This document shows positions 14,901 to 27,098 of a DNA stretch of 64,000 nt, piece by piece. The DNA lies in NCBI RefSeq assembly GCF_000224145.3, contig NC_020175.2:1582155-1646154 (forward strand), given 5' to 3'. The notes under the pieces were generated by a model that was not told where the DNA came from, made no database searches, and saw nothing but the letters and a program-made list of their open reading frames with translations. The position numbers and the translations under genes were made by a program. This DNA comes from Ciona intestinalis. Its lineage: Eukaryota > Chordata > Ascidiacea > Phlebobranchia > Cionidae. Within the stretch, counting starts at the first letter, position 1; every line of letters starts with the position of its first letter.

Positions 14901-17900
14901 TTTTTTAAGGACAGTCGTTACAACACTAGTGTTCAGTTTTATCTTGTGCCCACTTCCGAATTACCACTTGTAACTTTGTAAGTGCTTGCTTTAAGGTATT
15001 TTTATCTCTGACATAATGTAAAAGACACATAATACGATTTCGGCAGATAATATAAGACGTTATATATCATAATGACTGTCACGTCACACGTGCTTCTGGT
15101 ATCCTTACTCCCAAATTAGAGTATTGAGTTGTATTTTTAACCTAATTACGACTTAAACCTAATCTGTTATGAATTATGATACTTTAGAAAGTCTTTTTTG
15201 GCAACAATTTGAAGGCATTTTTGTAATAGTAGGTTAGTGTACGATGCTCAATGTTGTCTTTCTTCCTTATATCGTCACATTTGTTAGTAAACAAGAATAT
15301 TAAAATATATATATATAACCATGTTCTCACGACTATGAAAGACAGTTAGTAACTGTTTAAATAAACACAGTTCTTACCACACAGTATACGTTGTATAATG
15401 CGTTAAATTAGGTTTATTATTATTTTTTGATTAATGTTGTCTATGGTGTTTGGCATAAGCAATGATGAATGTTTCAGACGGTTCTGACGTACTTCCTGAT
15501 TTCTCGCGATCGCTATCTGTGACGTCAAACGCCTCCCACGTAAGTAATTATTACGTCATAATGCGTAGCTTATTCAGGTAATACCTCAAGAGGTATGAAA
15601 ATAATACCAAATTCAATTGTTACAGGCATCGAAAAATAGCAAAGATTCCGCCACTTCAGAGTCCTGGAAGCACCATGGTGGCGTCACAAGTCTGAAATCG
15701 ATCGACAGTTGTGACGTCATGACAATAAACGACATCGATTTTAAAAAAGATGATTCAACAGCGGTGTGTGAAGTTAATTCATATTTCTTGCGCAACACTC
15801 ATGGGATATTAAGCTATATGTTACGAGCAGCGGCAGATAGTAACACATCAGTGGTGCCGCCCATAAATAAGTTGTTGTTTGTTGTAAACATGTATAACTA
15901 AATTTAGGCAACCCATAATTAGCTATTTGTATTTTTAAAGTAATAGTAACGACTCGCTTTAGGTTCGTGTCTTCAGACCAGCCGTGTCATAATACATGGC
16001 CCGTTCGTGTCTTCAGACCAGCCGTGTCATAATACATGGCCCATGAAAAATCATGCCTAACTATTTGAATATTTGAATGAATGTAACTTACTATCTCGCC
16101 CAAGGATAAATATGCCCACAATGGTAGAAGCGACGACCCTGAAACCCTTTAACTTTTGGATTTGAGGCAGGCGTGCTGACTGTGATACAGCGCCAGTTTA
16201 TGCAAAATCAAGTTTTACTACGTAACAAACCATTGTAAATTTTGCATAGGTATTAACTTTACAAACTGTATTGTCACAGAATGCTGATTGTTACCTAGTC
16301 GAGAATTCACTTTTACGTGCTCAACTACGAGAAAGGGAGGAACAAACAGATGAAACTTTTCAGAAGGTGTCGCAAGTGAGACAAATGTTGGAAGGCGGAC
16401 TACAAAGTTACAGGGACTCTAACTACCAGCAAGTTGAGGGTGGGAGCTCGGTGGCAATCGAAGCAGATATGAGGTATTGTCCAAAATTTTACGGTTTAGA
16501 TATAAATATGAGGCATACATATATCGTGGGGTGGTGAAGATGGGACAACTTTTCGTGATATTTTCTCGTCCTATTTGGTAGTAAGCAAAGAACATTCAAA
16601 GAAAAATGAAACTTTGCTTTCCTGACTTTCACAGACCGCTGTTAATTGTTTAAAATACGATCAGGATATTTGGATATTATGTTCTAAAGGTGTCCCATCT
16701 TCCCCCACCCTACTATATGTATTGGTGTGACGTATATTTAAATCAAAATAAATGTCCGTTTGTGGAGTAATTATAACTCCTATATGCTTAGTAAGTTAAG
16801 GCGTTAAAATTAGAACGGAAATATGCCTGATATATTTAGCGTAATGCACTAATTATACACAACGAATGCGTTTAACCTTAATAAACAAGTAAACTATCCA
16901 TACCCACAAATATTTAATATTTGTGGGTACGGTTATATAATTCTGTAAATATTCGTTGTTGGTTGTTTACTATCGATGAGACGATGTAGAGAATCAAAAC
17001 GCATGTACTGTCTAGCCCAGTGCTCTTCAAATTTTTTGGGTTGGTGAACCCCTAAAGTTGTTGCGACGAACTCATGTACACCTGATCGCTTTAACGTAAA
17101 ACTAATGACGTTTCGCAATTCCTAGTGGAACAAGATAAAGATTTCATTCGAAAGAAACTGTAGGAGTGGCTAAATTTGTTAAAAATGTTCAAAAACTAAA
17201 TATTATTGCTAAATTTTTTTAAAGTTTGTGATGCAGCCTTGTATACCCTTTTTCACCGGTTTACCCCAGGCATGTTTTGGTGCACCCTAGGGTACACCGT
17301 GCACACCGGTTGAAGAGCACTGTTCTAGTCTACTGAATACTGTATAATGGAATTCCACAATACAACGTTATATATTTGATAACAGAGCTACAGAAGAACA
17401 CATAAACAACACAGAACAAATGCTCGGTCAATTATTCCGCCATCAACGACAACTCTTATCAAAACAAATGGGTAATACTCAGGATTCTGATGACGTCACA
17501 GATAAAGGTCTTCTTGCTGACGTAGAGCTTCAAATTGCTGTTCACCAATCAGACCTACTTATTTTGAAACATAAATACCAGATGCTGGATATGAAGGTAC
17601 GTTTAGGTATCCTTACTTCAGTTTCACATGATCCAATATAAGAAGCTCGCCAAGTTTCGCTTCACGCGAGGATATATATCTGAAAAGTCAAAAATAAAAA
17701 GTTTTTGACGTATATTGCATTGGGCCCGAATCTGGCTTATAAGTTCTAAAAGATTTCACCTACATATAGACATTGCAACATGTGTAATCTTTTAAATCTA
17801 TTTTTTTATGTTACAGATGTCCTTGTTTGTCAGTCATCGCAAAGCTGAGAAGTTCCGGCACATGATCAGTGGTAGCTTGTACAACATCCTATCTTTCAAG

Positions 17901-18706
17901 ACCAAAGAAAAATGTCACGCTGTATTTACTTGTGAGATTTTTCCTGGTGATGACGGTTATCGGATTTCTATGAAAGAGGAACGGGAGACAACACGAAACG
18001 GTGTGATTATTAAAGGCACAGTCATACAAACTGACGATGATAAAGTGGGACTGATACAAGGTGAGATCATTTTAATATAAATCATTTAACCGACAGCACC
18101 GATGTCAGAAAGTGGGGCAAATATAACTCTCTTAAACACCGGTACTATTCAAGAATCTTAACCCCCCCTCTTAACCCCCAACTAGAAACTCCGCCCGTGC
18201 CGAGTCTGTTCTTTATTACTCATGAAGGTGATTCTTTACTAGTATATCCAAATATCTCATTTAAACTGTGATTGGATCACAAAACAGAAGTAAACATTAA
18301 CAAATGACAAGCAATAATACAACATTACGTCACAGACGATAGACTGCTTGAAATCAACGGGATAAACGTTCAAACCGCATCTCTCGATTTCGTGAACAAA
18401 CTTCTTAAAGGTTCGAACTCTTGCAAAATAGTTGCGTTGCGGAAATTCAACCGAAAATGCAATTGTGACATCCATAACGGCGATGGTGACGATATTGATC
18501 GCGAGAAGACGTCACAAAAGTCTTCTAACGAAAAGATGTCGGATTGGCGGGAGATGAACGCGCTCAAGCGAGACCTTCAGATGCTAATGAGAGAACTGGA
18601 AGTGACGTCACAAGCGAATAAAGAACTGGAACGAGATCTTGCGCGACAGAAAACAATAAACAAAGCGCTTCAGCGTGAAAACAATAGTCTGCAGCAAGAA
18701 CTGTAG
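11935..18706 (+). CDS. SAM - RA - RA-like - coiled coil - PDZ scaffold
   Basis: Not matched to a named vertebrate gene. Eleven exons: 11935-12714, 13218-13364, 13485-13630, 14314-14473, 14804-14896, 15478-15539, 15626-15763 (donor uncertain), 16280-16473, 17386-17596, 17817-18060, 18336-18706 (TAG). All junctions stay in frame. In order: a basic Ser/Arg-rich start; a SAM domain (from WTTEDACDWLKSNRL); a Ser/Thr-rich linker; a Ras-association domain over exons 1-3, with the typical ERDECPLAIYK end; a second RA-like segment in exon 4 (LRVSKQSSVDHVIKLALRKF); coiled coils in exons 8-9; a PDZ domain over exons 10-11 (GYRISM as carboxylate loop, DDRLLEINGINV); and a C-terminal coiled coil. It probably bridges Ras/Rap GTPases to PDZ ligands (inference). 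The first exon is entered in phase 1, so the true start is upstream unless the ATG at 12117 is used. Afadin/Radil share RA and PDZ but not SAM. Confidence 0.75.
15963..16042. repeat. perfect 40-bp tandem duplication
   Basis: Two identical 40-bp units (gttcgtgtcttcagacc... ending acatggccc) lie head to tail in the intron between the exons ending about 15763 and starting 16280. Identity by eye is complete, indicating a recent duplication or an assembly slip. Confidence 0.9.
16522..16717. repeat. GTAGGG MITE, intronic copy (inverted orientation)
   Basis: A full-length relative of the 4824-5018 element in opposite orientation. It runs from tatcgtggggtggtgaagat to the strong terminus tcttcccccaccctactata, with the interior tgttaattgtttaaaatacg and aaagaacattc. 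It sits in the intron 16474-17385 of the SAM/RA/PDZ gene. Confidence 0.78.
16901..16929. repeat. perfect inverted repeat (hairpin), 14-bp arms
   Basis: tacccacaaatatt and its exact complement aatatttgtgggta are separated by one base, in the same intron as the MITE and hAT-like element. It may be the tip of another foldback element; no function is evident. Confidence 0.85.
17018..17322. mobile_element. non-autonomous hAT-like element
   Basis: Terminal inverted repeats CAGTGCTCTTCAA at the left and TTGAAGAGCACTG at the right are perfect over 13 bp and delimit 305 bp. The 8-bp flanks gtctagcc and ttctagtc match at 6 of 8 positions, fitting a decayed 8-bp target duplication. TIRs starting CAG with 8-bp duplications are typical of the hAT superfamily. 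No transposase frame is present. It lies in an intron of the SAM/RA/PDZ gene. Confidence 0.8.
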
Positions 18707-19402
18707 ATACATTTATACTTTGCGTTTGTTCCTGTTGTACTTTCGCACTTAACGATTAAAATTTTTTAAATCGATATGTATAATTTATATGATTCTAAAC
18801 CCGAAACGTCAGTTACATAAGATGGGAGCACATAAGTGTTCGTCTTTGGTTGCTACTTTAAACGAAAGGGTGTTCTGAGTTTCGGTGCCGTTCCCACAAA
18901 TGTGTGTCACTTTCATAAGATTATCTCAGCCTACACGACGTGTCTGTAGCAAATATAACGACTCACTGATATAAGAATCTGTCAAGAATGTAACACATGT
19001 TAATGACCACCAATGACGCGTCTATGTATCAGTGGTGGACTTAACGTTTGAACGTAGTTTTTCGGGGGCAACATGATCCACTTACTGTACTCAAAAGTCG
19101 GACTGAAAGCGAATAATTAATTGAAGGCCAAGGTGTCTTCTGTCGCTTGCAGTATATTTATACATAGGTATTTCATTCGGTTAAAAATATGATTCATTTT
19201 TAAGTATAAAAAACTGCTGTCTTAAACTTCATTTTTAAGTATAAAAAACTGCTGTCTTAAAACTAGTTTAACATATTAAAAATCGTTTAAAAGGGCGAAC
19301 TACTGTTTTAAACACTGCATCACAGATATCTAAACATATGTTTAGATATATGACTGCATGAAGCAATGCATAAAGGCGCCGTTGAAATCAGAGCAACCCC
19401 GC
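18707..19402. other. 3' flank of the SAM/RA/PDZ gene and spacer
   Basis: Non-coding. An ATTAAA polyadenylation-like signal lies at about 18755, shortly after the stop codon. A 35-bp tandem duplication lies at 19193-19262, and a perfect 24-bp palindrome at 19326-19349 (atatctaaacat and its complement). Confidence 0.6.
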
Positions 19403-19897
19403 CACAGATATAATAAATTACTCATTATTACTCATATATATTATACACAGAAATAAAAAAGAATAGAAGGCGCATCTCCAATGTCGGCAAAGGAGAGAGC
19501 ACGATACACTGTCTCTCTTTCGCGGGTCGTTCCCGTTTACTATTGTAGTCAATGAAGTCGATGACGTTTTGTGTAGTTTTTCTTCGTTTTTTGACTTAAT
19601 TTAAAGTTATTGTGTAAAAAAACTATTTTCTAATATATATATATTTCTAAAAAACCGTTTGTTTGAAATTTTTAATTAATTTTTTTAAATAATTAAATTT
19701 CCTAAACAAGTGGTAAACTGTAAGCGTTAACGTACCAAATAACTAAACTAGCCTAACAAACTTGAATAGTTGGTGTAGTTTTTAAAATAAACAGCTAAAA
19801 CCTTCCAAAAATACTATGCGCCTATCTTTTACAATGGAGACGAAGGGAAATGGGGACGGAGTTGGCGGTCACGTGAATAGAAAAAAGAATATATCAC

Positions 19898-19957
<60 letters not shown>

Positions 19958-20312
19958 NNNNNNNNNNNNNNNNNNNNNNNNNNNNNNNNNNNNNNNNNNN
20001 NNNNNNNTCTAAAAACCGTTGTTTGAAATTGTTAATAATTTTTTTAAATAATTAAATTTCCTAAACAAGTGGTAAACTGTAAGCGTTAACGTACCAAATA
20101 ACTAAACTAGCCTAACAAACTTGAATAGTTGGTGTAGTTTTTAAAATAAACAGCTAAAACCTTCCAAAAATACTATGCGCCTATCTTTTACAATGGAGAC
20201 GAAGGGAAATGGGGACGGAGTTGGCGGTCACGTGAATAGAAAAAAGAATATATCACGGTTTTGAGCAGTTGCGCGTTCTACTCTTTTTTATTTCTGTGAT
20301 ATTATATCTGTG
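19403..20312. mobile_element. hAT-like element with internal gap and duplication
   Basis: Inverted ends match: cacagatataat at 19403 and its complement attatatctgtg ending 20312. A second inverted block lies inside (cacagaaataaaaaaga at about 19447, complement at about 20280). The outside flanks aaccccgc and atccccgc agree at 7 of 8 bases, like an 8-bp target duplication. The interior holds a 52-base T run (19900-19951), a 50-N gap and a ~255-bp segment present on both sides of the gap. That segment is probably duplicated by assembly, so the real element is shorter than shown. No transposase frame. Confidence 0.62.
19958..20007. other. assembly gap (50 N)
   Basis: Fifty N follow a 52-base T homopolymer. 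The sequence at 19646-19899 recurs almost unchanged at 20008-20263, so the two contig ends probably overlap and were not merged. Confidence 0.9.
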
Positions 20313-20451
20313 ATCCCCGCCAATTCGATTATATGGTTGATTGCGCACGAGTGGGGAAGTTTTATGAATTGTATGGGGAGTTAAAGGTTTCGGTTTTGAG
20401 TAATTGTTTTGCAACGTTTTGTGGTAGCCTATACTGTGCTTCGAAAACGTA

Positions 20452-23400
20452 ATGATTCGAAAAGTAAGACCCGGAGGTAAGTTTATAAATAGCTGTGTTT
20501 TTTATTGGGTTTTGTTGAATTTGGTTCGAAATACAAGTACAACAATAACTGCATTTGCACCATTGTATTAATTCCCATTGTATACAGGCCCAATGTTTTA
20601 CTCCCTAGCGAAATAACCATGATGGACATCCAGAAAAGCTGTTAGTAAATAAATTCATAACGGATAATTCTTTTTTAAAGGTCCACCGCGCAGAATGGCA
20701 CTTCTACCAGCTCCTAGACCTGAACACCATTTAAATCGACCTTTTTTAAGAGGCCAAATACGCAAACCTAGATTAGGCTTGTTACAACGACCTAGAGCCT
20801 CTTTGATGGTAATTTTGTTAACAACCTTACATTATGCAATATTAAATGAAACTTTTTAGCATGACATTCGACCCAGATTATCGAATCCTAGACGCACTGA
20901 AGGTTTATTAGTTACACCACGTCTACAAAATACAGGTAGATACTTGTAAAGTTTATACAATTTACTTAGAATTTACTTAGATTTAAATAATTTGACTTGA
21001 ATATTTAACACTAAATGTTACATTGAGATTTTCTATGTAACCAGGGCCAAGGCATAGAATTGCTAAAAGACCTGTACGACATGATGAATTTTATGAAAAA
21101 GCAGCATCATATGGATATGAAGAAAGAGAAGCTTCTGAAATGACCCACCCCACAGGGAGTAATCAACGAAACTTTCTAAGTGAAACAGATTATCATTCAG
21201 AGCATTATGAAGCAAAACACCAAGATATGGATAATCATTCGCAAGAATCTTTCAGGAGAGAACAGCATATAAAAAAAGAAGCATACAACCTACCAGAATA
21301 CCACTACCATCAAAAAGAAGACAATCATACTTCAGGTATTTACTCGGAAAGCAGAAACTGTGTTCATTCACAGCGTCAGCAAGAATCAAACACCAAAGCA
21401 CCAAAAAAACCTACAGTTTCTCCACCCCCCAAGATAATGAAACTGCAGGAAAATGAAGAAGACATGGAAGAGGCTTACCGTCTTCACAGAGAAAAGTTAA
21501 GCAGATCAATTCGTGAAAGGAAATTAAGGAGCGAGGAAAAAAGAAAAGAAGAAACCCTTGCTCCTACTGATGTAGACCAGTTTCCTGTTACAGACATTGA
21601 AGAGAATCGCAGGAGTGATAAAAATGAGGATTTGTTTGATAGCAATAAAAGGGTTTATGAAGAGACAGAAAAATTGAAAGAAAGTAATGATTCTAATGGT
21701 CTTTCATGTTTGGCCCATTACCTGCTGCATATTAAAACATTGAAGCCAAAAAGTTCCCTGGAAGAAATGAATAAGTAAGTATGATGGTTATGGCTAAACA
21801 CTGGGTTATGTGGATGTTAACAGAAACATGATACACCAGAAATGCAATTACAGATCTCTGTAATTGCCGTACACTAAACAAACTTAAATTTAGGCACACA
21901 AATCTATATGTTAAAAATATTAATAAATTGCAAAAATGGTGATGGTTTTAATGTACACCGATACACCATTTTTAGCAACAACATGTCTACATTGAATAAT
22001 CACAAAACATATATATATATACTTGTCACAAACACAAATATAAACCCTCAAACCAGGAACTAAATACATTAAGCTTAATTAAATCTTAAATCGTAATAAT
22101 ATTGATTGGGCCAGGATAAATTTTAGAAATCTAACGTTATGCCAATTTAACAAACTTGTCACAATAAGAAACTTTCACTCTTAAAAGTCCAAGCTGTGGT
22201 GAACAATGTGCCGTATGCTAGTGTGTTCACAAAACTAACGATTAAATAACAAGATAAAATTGAATTCGCAAGATAAAATTAAACAGACACAACAAACAAT
22301 ACGTTCTACTGATATTACTATTTTAGGCATAAACAATAGATCAAATGTTTCTATTAAGCTTTATCAATTCTATTTAAAATATATATCTTTCATTGTTTTT
22401 CATAACAAGCAAGTAACACCTAAAATAAATTATAATTTGACAATAGGAGACTAAATTACATATTACAGCCTGTATATGCTTAATTTAAAACATAAATAGT
22501 TAAGTGTCACATCAGTCAATGATTGTATTTTTATCAAGCCAAACTCCAGAAACATTCTTTTCATTTCATACAGTAAAGGGCCTGCTGAAGAAAGTATATT
22601 AAAACAACAACCATCAATAAAACATGAAGCATTGGAGCAAGAAAATAATGAAATTGTTCCACAAAATGATCTAAATGCACCAGAACTAGGTGAAAATACT
22701 AATTTTGTTAAAAATATCTTGAAAAAACAACAAACAATTCAACTCTCAAACTATATCAATGAGATGAAAGCTACTATGAGAGAGGAAGGGAATATAACAA
22801 CTTGTGTGTCAGCAAAAATTCCTTTTTTTGATGGATCACTTAGTCCCTCTGTTAAACTTGAACCACAGGATACTGAAGATGGTATAGGTTTTCTTGAAAC
22901 AGAGAATCAACTTTCAGAAGAACCAATTGGAACTCGAATGGTTGCAACAGACACTGGTAGTGAATCAAGACATTTGGTCATTACAACTGTGAGTAACTGA
23001 TAACTGTATTCTTAAACTACTTCTGCACTACTCTCTCCGAAAAAAAACCTTTTGAAATATTGCTTACAGCTTGGTACTTTGAAATACTCACACAGTTACA
23101 CTATCCTTTTTGCCCAAAAACAATATTATAGCCAATTGAACACAAAAAATTTAAGAAATTTGAGACAACTTACAAATTAACACTAAATATCATGTAGTTA
23201 GGCTAGCGTTCACTATTTCTTTATTGGGGCTAATGGGCCAATTCTGCCCCATGGTGTGTCATGCTGCAGGACCCCACCGATATAGAATACTTAACATCAG
23301 TACACAAAACAAAAACATATCTATCAGGTTAAAATGAACTACAAAAACTTTTACGGATGTGGGTTTATAAAATTATATTTAAAAACATGAAGATGTATGC

Positions 23401-26246
23401 AATACCAATAATGCATTTATTTCTGTGCATGTCCATGTTGAAAAATCATACTCTTCTCAATTTCTGCTAGTGTTACAAAGTAAATGAGATTATTTATTGA
23501 TTTCAATGAAAAATTATTACATGCTTTAAAATTTAGAAAATTAAGAATTTTGAACTCCTAGATGGTACAAAATAAATTTAATCTAACGCTTTGCTTTCTA
23601 GGGGTCATTGACATACTTATACAAAAACCAAAAAGTTAAAATCCAAACGCAAATAGATAAAAAATATCCAACACATGTAATATGCTGTTCTTAAATTTTA
23701 GTATCCTATTCTTTTACTGATTGAAAACTGAAAACTACCTTGCAGTTGCAATCATACACTAACTTTTTTATATATCTTTAGCATTTCAAAGATGTTTCTA
23801 CAGATGACATTCCTGATGAAAATAGGTAAGTTTCCTTGCTATAATTTTGCTACACAGGTTAATTTATATTTATTTCTTACAGGTCAAAAAAAGAAGATAT
23901 CAGTTGGTTTTGCAAAGTGTGTGATATGAAAGTCCTGGAGGAAAAGATAACACATCTCAGAACAGCAGAGCACAAGGTAAATTGCTATATTTTGCTTCTA
24001 GATTTCTACATTGTGCGTTGTGGTCACTGCGTTTTATTACATTTGTTTTATGTGCTGAATTTACAAACATTTTAAATAGAAAAAGAAGAAATGGCAGAGA
24101 CCCTACTGCGATGTATGCGACATGTGGTTTAGACATCCAAGACAACTTGTACAACATGTTAAAACACCAGACCATAAATCAAATGTCTCGCAAACCTTTG
24201 GAGATGAAGATATTTCTAAGTAGATGTTTTTTCCAATACATTGTATTAAAAATCATAAAAGGCTACTTTAGGATCTTTGTAACCAAATATAAGATTTTAA
24301 ACACCATGCACTTTAAACAGTAACAGCTCTGAAAATATTTTACCTGATGAACAATCTGACAAAGACCACATGCAACACGGTAAACAATATAAGGGAAATG
24401 AGGAAATTCAGAACAAAAAGAAAGTTGACATAGTACCAGAAGGAGAGTTTAAGTTGGGTAAGTGAAGTCTAATCGTATATATCATAAGGTAAGCAGTATG
24501 TGGTTCTAAACTTCTAATCACTGTTAGCAGATATCCCACACATTATTCCGGTGACTGGTTACTATTGCGACGCATGTTGTGACTTTTTCTTTGATGAAGG
24601 GTCAACTTTAAATCATTGCAAGTCTGATTCACATAAACAAAAGGTAATAGAGCAATATTGTTCAAGTGGAAAAAACTTCTATCTATACAACTGCATAACT
24701 CGTTTATAATAATAAACAGACCATTAAACTAGTTTCATAGCTTCATAAAACAACCTTGAATATTTCGTACAGTTTGGTTTTGTCTCATAAAACTAGTTTT
24801 AGTTTTGTAAAATAACACTGAGATATAAGCATAAAGAAAATAGGCAGGGGTCAATATGACTTTAATTTGAAATAAAAACAACAACAAAATATCGGTTTAA
24901 CGTTATATAGATGAAGTTTACATGGCAAAGAAACTAGCACAGCCTGTTAAACTCGGTAGGTTAACTACAAGTTGCAGAATACTGCTAATGTAAATAATAA
25001 ATATATTTCATTTTAGAGTCCCATCTTCCCCCACATTGTAGTTTTGTATGTTTTCATTGCCAAACTTTTAAAGATTTGCTTTTAATTTAGTAATTTATAC
25101 CTCCGGGGATATTTAACTAAAAGATACTGATATAATAAAAATATAATATTTTGAAAATATATTCGAAATTTGGTTATTTGCACTTGGTGATAATTTATAA
25201 GAAGTGGCTTGTGCCAAAAACAGAGTAGTAATACCCAATTTGTAGCAAAAATAAAAACTATATCAATAGTTATAATCAATTTTCTGTTATTTAAGTTCAT
25301 ATACACTTGTTTGATACAATATTTATCCATTGATGTTCGAACATTACCCATTGTCGGTAAACAATACCAATTGTTATGCAATAATATAATGTATAAGTAA
25401 CATGTTAAAAACTATAGCAGTAAGCCGGAGTAGGGCAAGAAAAAGATTGTTTAGACTTAATTTTGAAAGCGTACAGTATTATTTCGTGTTATTTACGTAT
25501 ATTCCTGTTTATAAATACACTTATTAATCAAAATTAACAATGATTTTAAACTGTCCCATCTTATCCTGTGTGTTTTCAAATTTGTAAAATTTCACTTGTT
25601 GTGCAGATAGTTAAATAACTCTTCGTGGGATTTATTATATTTTATTAAACTGGTGTCAATTAATAAAGGAATGATAGTACTAATTTGTGGTATTACCAAA
25701 AAACCGTCATCTATTTTTATTTTGGAAATATTTGGCAATATGTGCTTAAGTGTCCTATCTTACCCCATTGTACTATAATAAATGTTTATTTTCTTTACCT
25801 TTCTTCCTGTTATTTTTACCTTAACTAAACTTTTATATTTTCATGTTTTCTGCACATTTGGATGAAGGTTTCACATGAGGTAAATTAGAACAATTACTGC
25901 ACTCTGCACATTTATGTTTACCTCTTTAGTGATTTTGTTGATTGATCAGTTTTAAAGAATAGTTTAAATGTCAGTACATAATGCATGTGTTTTTCAGTAT
26001 TGAAGTGATTAAATAAAAAATTACCAACATCTGCTTTGCATTGAGCTAAGCTGAGAACAAACTAAGACTGATATGGACTGTTTGTAGGATAAACCGAAAG
26101 GAAGTGAATCTGCTGAAACAACAGAGACACCAAACACCAAGAAAAAAGCAACAAAACATAACGGTGCTAAAACTATTGGCAGAGTAACTGAATCACCGAG
26201 CACTAAACCTTTGGATTGGAATTTTGTGATACCAAAACTAAAGTAA
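20452..26246 (+). CDS. CIZ1: CIZ1-like matrin-type zinc-finger protein
   Basis: Nuclear protein; in vertebrates CIZ1 binds cyclin/p21 complexes, supports DNA replication and anchors to the nuclear matrix. Eleven coding exons: 20452-20476, 20681-20808, 20860-20935, 21045-21774, 22574-22988, 23782-23825, 23883-23976, 24080-24219, 24321-24457, 24531-24643, 26088-26246, all in phase, giving 686 residues. The N-terminal third is rich in Arg/Pro, followed by Glu/Lys-rich low-complexity sequence. Three zinc fingers follow near residue 480 onward: CKVC-x10-H-x5-H, CDVC-x12-H-x5-H, CDAC-x12-H-x5-H. The second (RQLVQHVKTPDHK) and third (IIPVTGYYCDACCDFFF) align in order and spacing with the CIZ1 C-terminus (KFVEHVKSQGHK; LVPVMGYICRICHKFY). 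Matrin-3 shares the third type, so another matrin-finger protein is possible. The last intron (24644-26087) holds dispersed repeats; AATAAA motifs lie at 26386 and 26417. Confidence 0.72.
24720..25040. repeat. dispersed repeat in the CIZ1-like last intron
   Basis: The segment contains taaaactagttttagttttg, ggcaggggtcaatatgac and a terminus gtcccatcttcccccac. Recognisable relatives lie at about 49640-49880 and, inverted, at about 47100-47420. It shares the CCCATCTTCCCCCAC end with the short MITE family, so the two are probably related non-autonomous elements. Confidence 0.6.
25556..25778. repeat. second MITE family, copy 1
   Basis: About 220 bp with tttcacttgttgtgcagat, ggtgtcaattaataaaggaa, ttggaaatatttggcaatat and the terminus cttaccccattgtactat. 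A close copy is at 31165-31395, and part recurs inverted at about 46614-46760. Intronic in the CIZ1-like gene. Confidence 0.65.
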
Positions 26247-27098
26247 TCAATGGACAATATACATGTTGTAAAAGCTATTTCTTATGGTTTTAAATGCAAA
26301 AAAACACTGGGAATATAAGTAGTTGTTGTTAAACCTGACTGCATATGTATTTGAAAACTGCTGCCAATATCTCAAAGCATGGTAATAAATAAATGAACAT
26401 GTAATGTTTCAAAGTTAATAAAAGCAGTAAAATCAAATAAGAATGAATCAAGTTTGGTTTACAATATTTTTTTTTAATATTTGGATACAAAATTTAGGAA
26501 TCTGAAGTAAACATTAGGTAAAAATAATTAAGATTACAGTCATTTTAACTTTTCTTCACTTTTAGTTCTAGTAAGCTGCAACAATTTATAATATGGCACA
26601 TTTAAATATAATTAACACGGAGGTTAGTTTATACATGGATTTTTAGATAAGTTCTGACAAATGACCTGATTGTAATGGATAATACTGGAGTGTCTCTATA
26701 ACCAAGGAACTTGATTATGAATTACACATTAGCCACAGTTAGACAAAGTACAATAATATATTACGTACTATACAACTGAAGCCATTACACTACATACCAA
26801 GTAACTTTCAACAATATATGGACACAGTTAAATACACCACATATTGCACATTGGCAGTGTTAAACCAACACACTTTTCACAATTTATACCATTAGAATAA
26901 AACGCTGCATTATAAAACCTACTTAAATATAAAATCAATTTGAAAAGCTTTAGACTATCAAGTGTTTAACGATAAAAATATATTGAGATTATTTAATGTT
27001 TCTATAAAATAATCATTAAAATATATATGCTTCTTACTAGGCTAAAATGTAATCATGCTGCAATTAAAATTGTAGTAAAACTTTTAAATAATAAAACC
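26247..27098. other. convergent 3' intergenic region
   Basis: About 850 bp of AT-rich DNA between the ends of two convergent genes (CIZ1-like plus, TPC2 minus). It holds both 3' UTRs; plus-strand AATAAA-type signals are at 26386 and 26417. Nothing else is recognised. Confidence 0.6.

Noticed and set aside
19646..20263. LTR pair around the 50-N gap at 19958
   Set aside because: The repeats lack TG...CA ends and outer duplications, lie inside a larger inverted-repeat element and abut a poly-T run; an assembly overlap fits better.
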